Made by a program: the position numbers and the translations under genes | Source: JBGPYM01 sp041493205 | GTDB lineage: Bacteria > Bacteroidota > Ignavibacteria > UBA10030 > UBA6906 | Direction: 5' to 3' | Assembly: GCA_041493205.1 (NCBI GenBank) | Contig: JBGPYM010000208.1 | Span: 1-5,778, forward strand | Length of the DNA stretch: 5,778 nt | The notes under the pieces: model-generated | Seen by the model: the letters and a program-made list of their open reading frames with translations, nothing else | What the model was told of the DNA's origin: nothing | Database searches by the model: none | In this document: piece by piece, positions 5,688 through 5,778 of the stretch | Position numbering within the stretch: the stretch's first letter is position 1 | How the letters are laid out: every line of letters starts with the position of its first letter

Positions 5688-5778
5688 GGTAATCGTGACT
5701 ACAGGAGGAATCTAAGAAGAAATCTGTCAAGTGCAAGATGGACCGGGGACCAGAGCAAGCGGCAGGGGAAAAAGAACA

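Noticed and set aside
5700..5730. TTGACA on the minus strand (complement of 5725-5730) as the promoter of the reductase gene
   Set aside because: The -35 is perfect but no acceptable -10 lies at 16-18 bp. The best candidate (TGTAGT) is 21 bp away. It could still be a regulated promoter, but I do not list it.

Overview
The window is a GC-rich bacterial chromosomal segment with strong Shine-Dalgarno sites (GGAGG, AGGAGG, GAGGAG) and TTGACA-type promoters. No phylogenetic marker is present. The protein styles (an ArsR with an SCICGEIVE helix, a Cys-tailed ArsM, an ArsN2 acetyltransferase, a YpdA-like reductase) suggest a free-living environmental bacterium, possibly of the Bacteroidota/Ignavibacteriota/Chlorobiota group. 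That placement is a low-confidence impression.

Layout: (1) 1-842, minus strand: the 5' part of an APC-superfamily amino-acid permease of the cationic amino acid transporter type, cut by the window edge in transmembrane segment 6. (2) 843-970: a divergent intergenic region with two back-to-back promoters and a perfect 8+8 bp palindrome over the -10 element of the arsR promoter. (3) 971-3592, plus strand: a compact arsenic operon, arsR (repressor), arsM (As(III) S-adenosylmethionine methyltransferase), arsN2 (GNAT acetyltransferase), arsC (thioredoxin-type arsenate reductase), then a small unrecognised membrane protein with about four transmembrane segments. (4) 3470-5672, minus strand: a probable two-gene unit, a YpdA/thioredoxin-reductase-like FAD oxidoreductase followed by a secreted phosphodiester glycosidase (NAGPA domain). 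The membrane-protein gene and the glycosidase gene converge and overlap by 123 nt.

How the parts work together: ArsR should sit on the palindrome and release on trivalent arsenic. ArsC reduces arsenate to arsenite, which ArsM methylates. ArsN2 probably acetylates an organoarsenical or related toxic amino-acid analogue. No ArsB, Acr3, ArsP or ArsJ efflux protein is encoded in the window, so detoxification here appears to rest on chemical modification, unless the unknown membrane protein is a transporter or the pump is elsewhere. The ars genes are known families. The least explained parts are the membrane protein, its codon-aligned antisense overlap with the glycosidase, and the reductase without a CxxC motif. 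I see no CRISPR array, tRNA, rRNA, insertion sequence or integration site.
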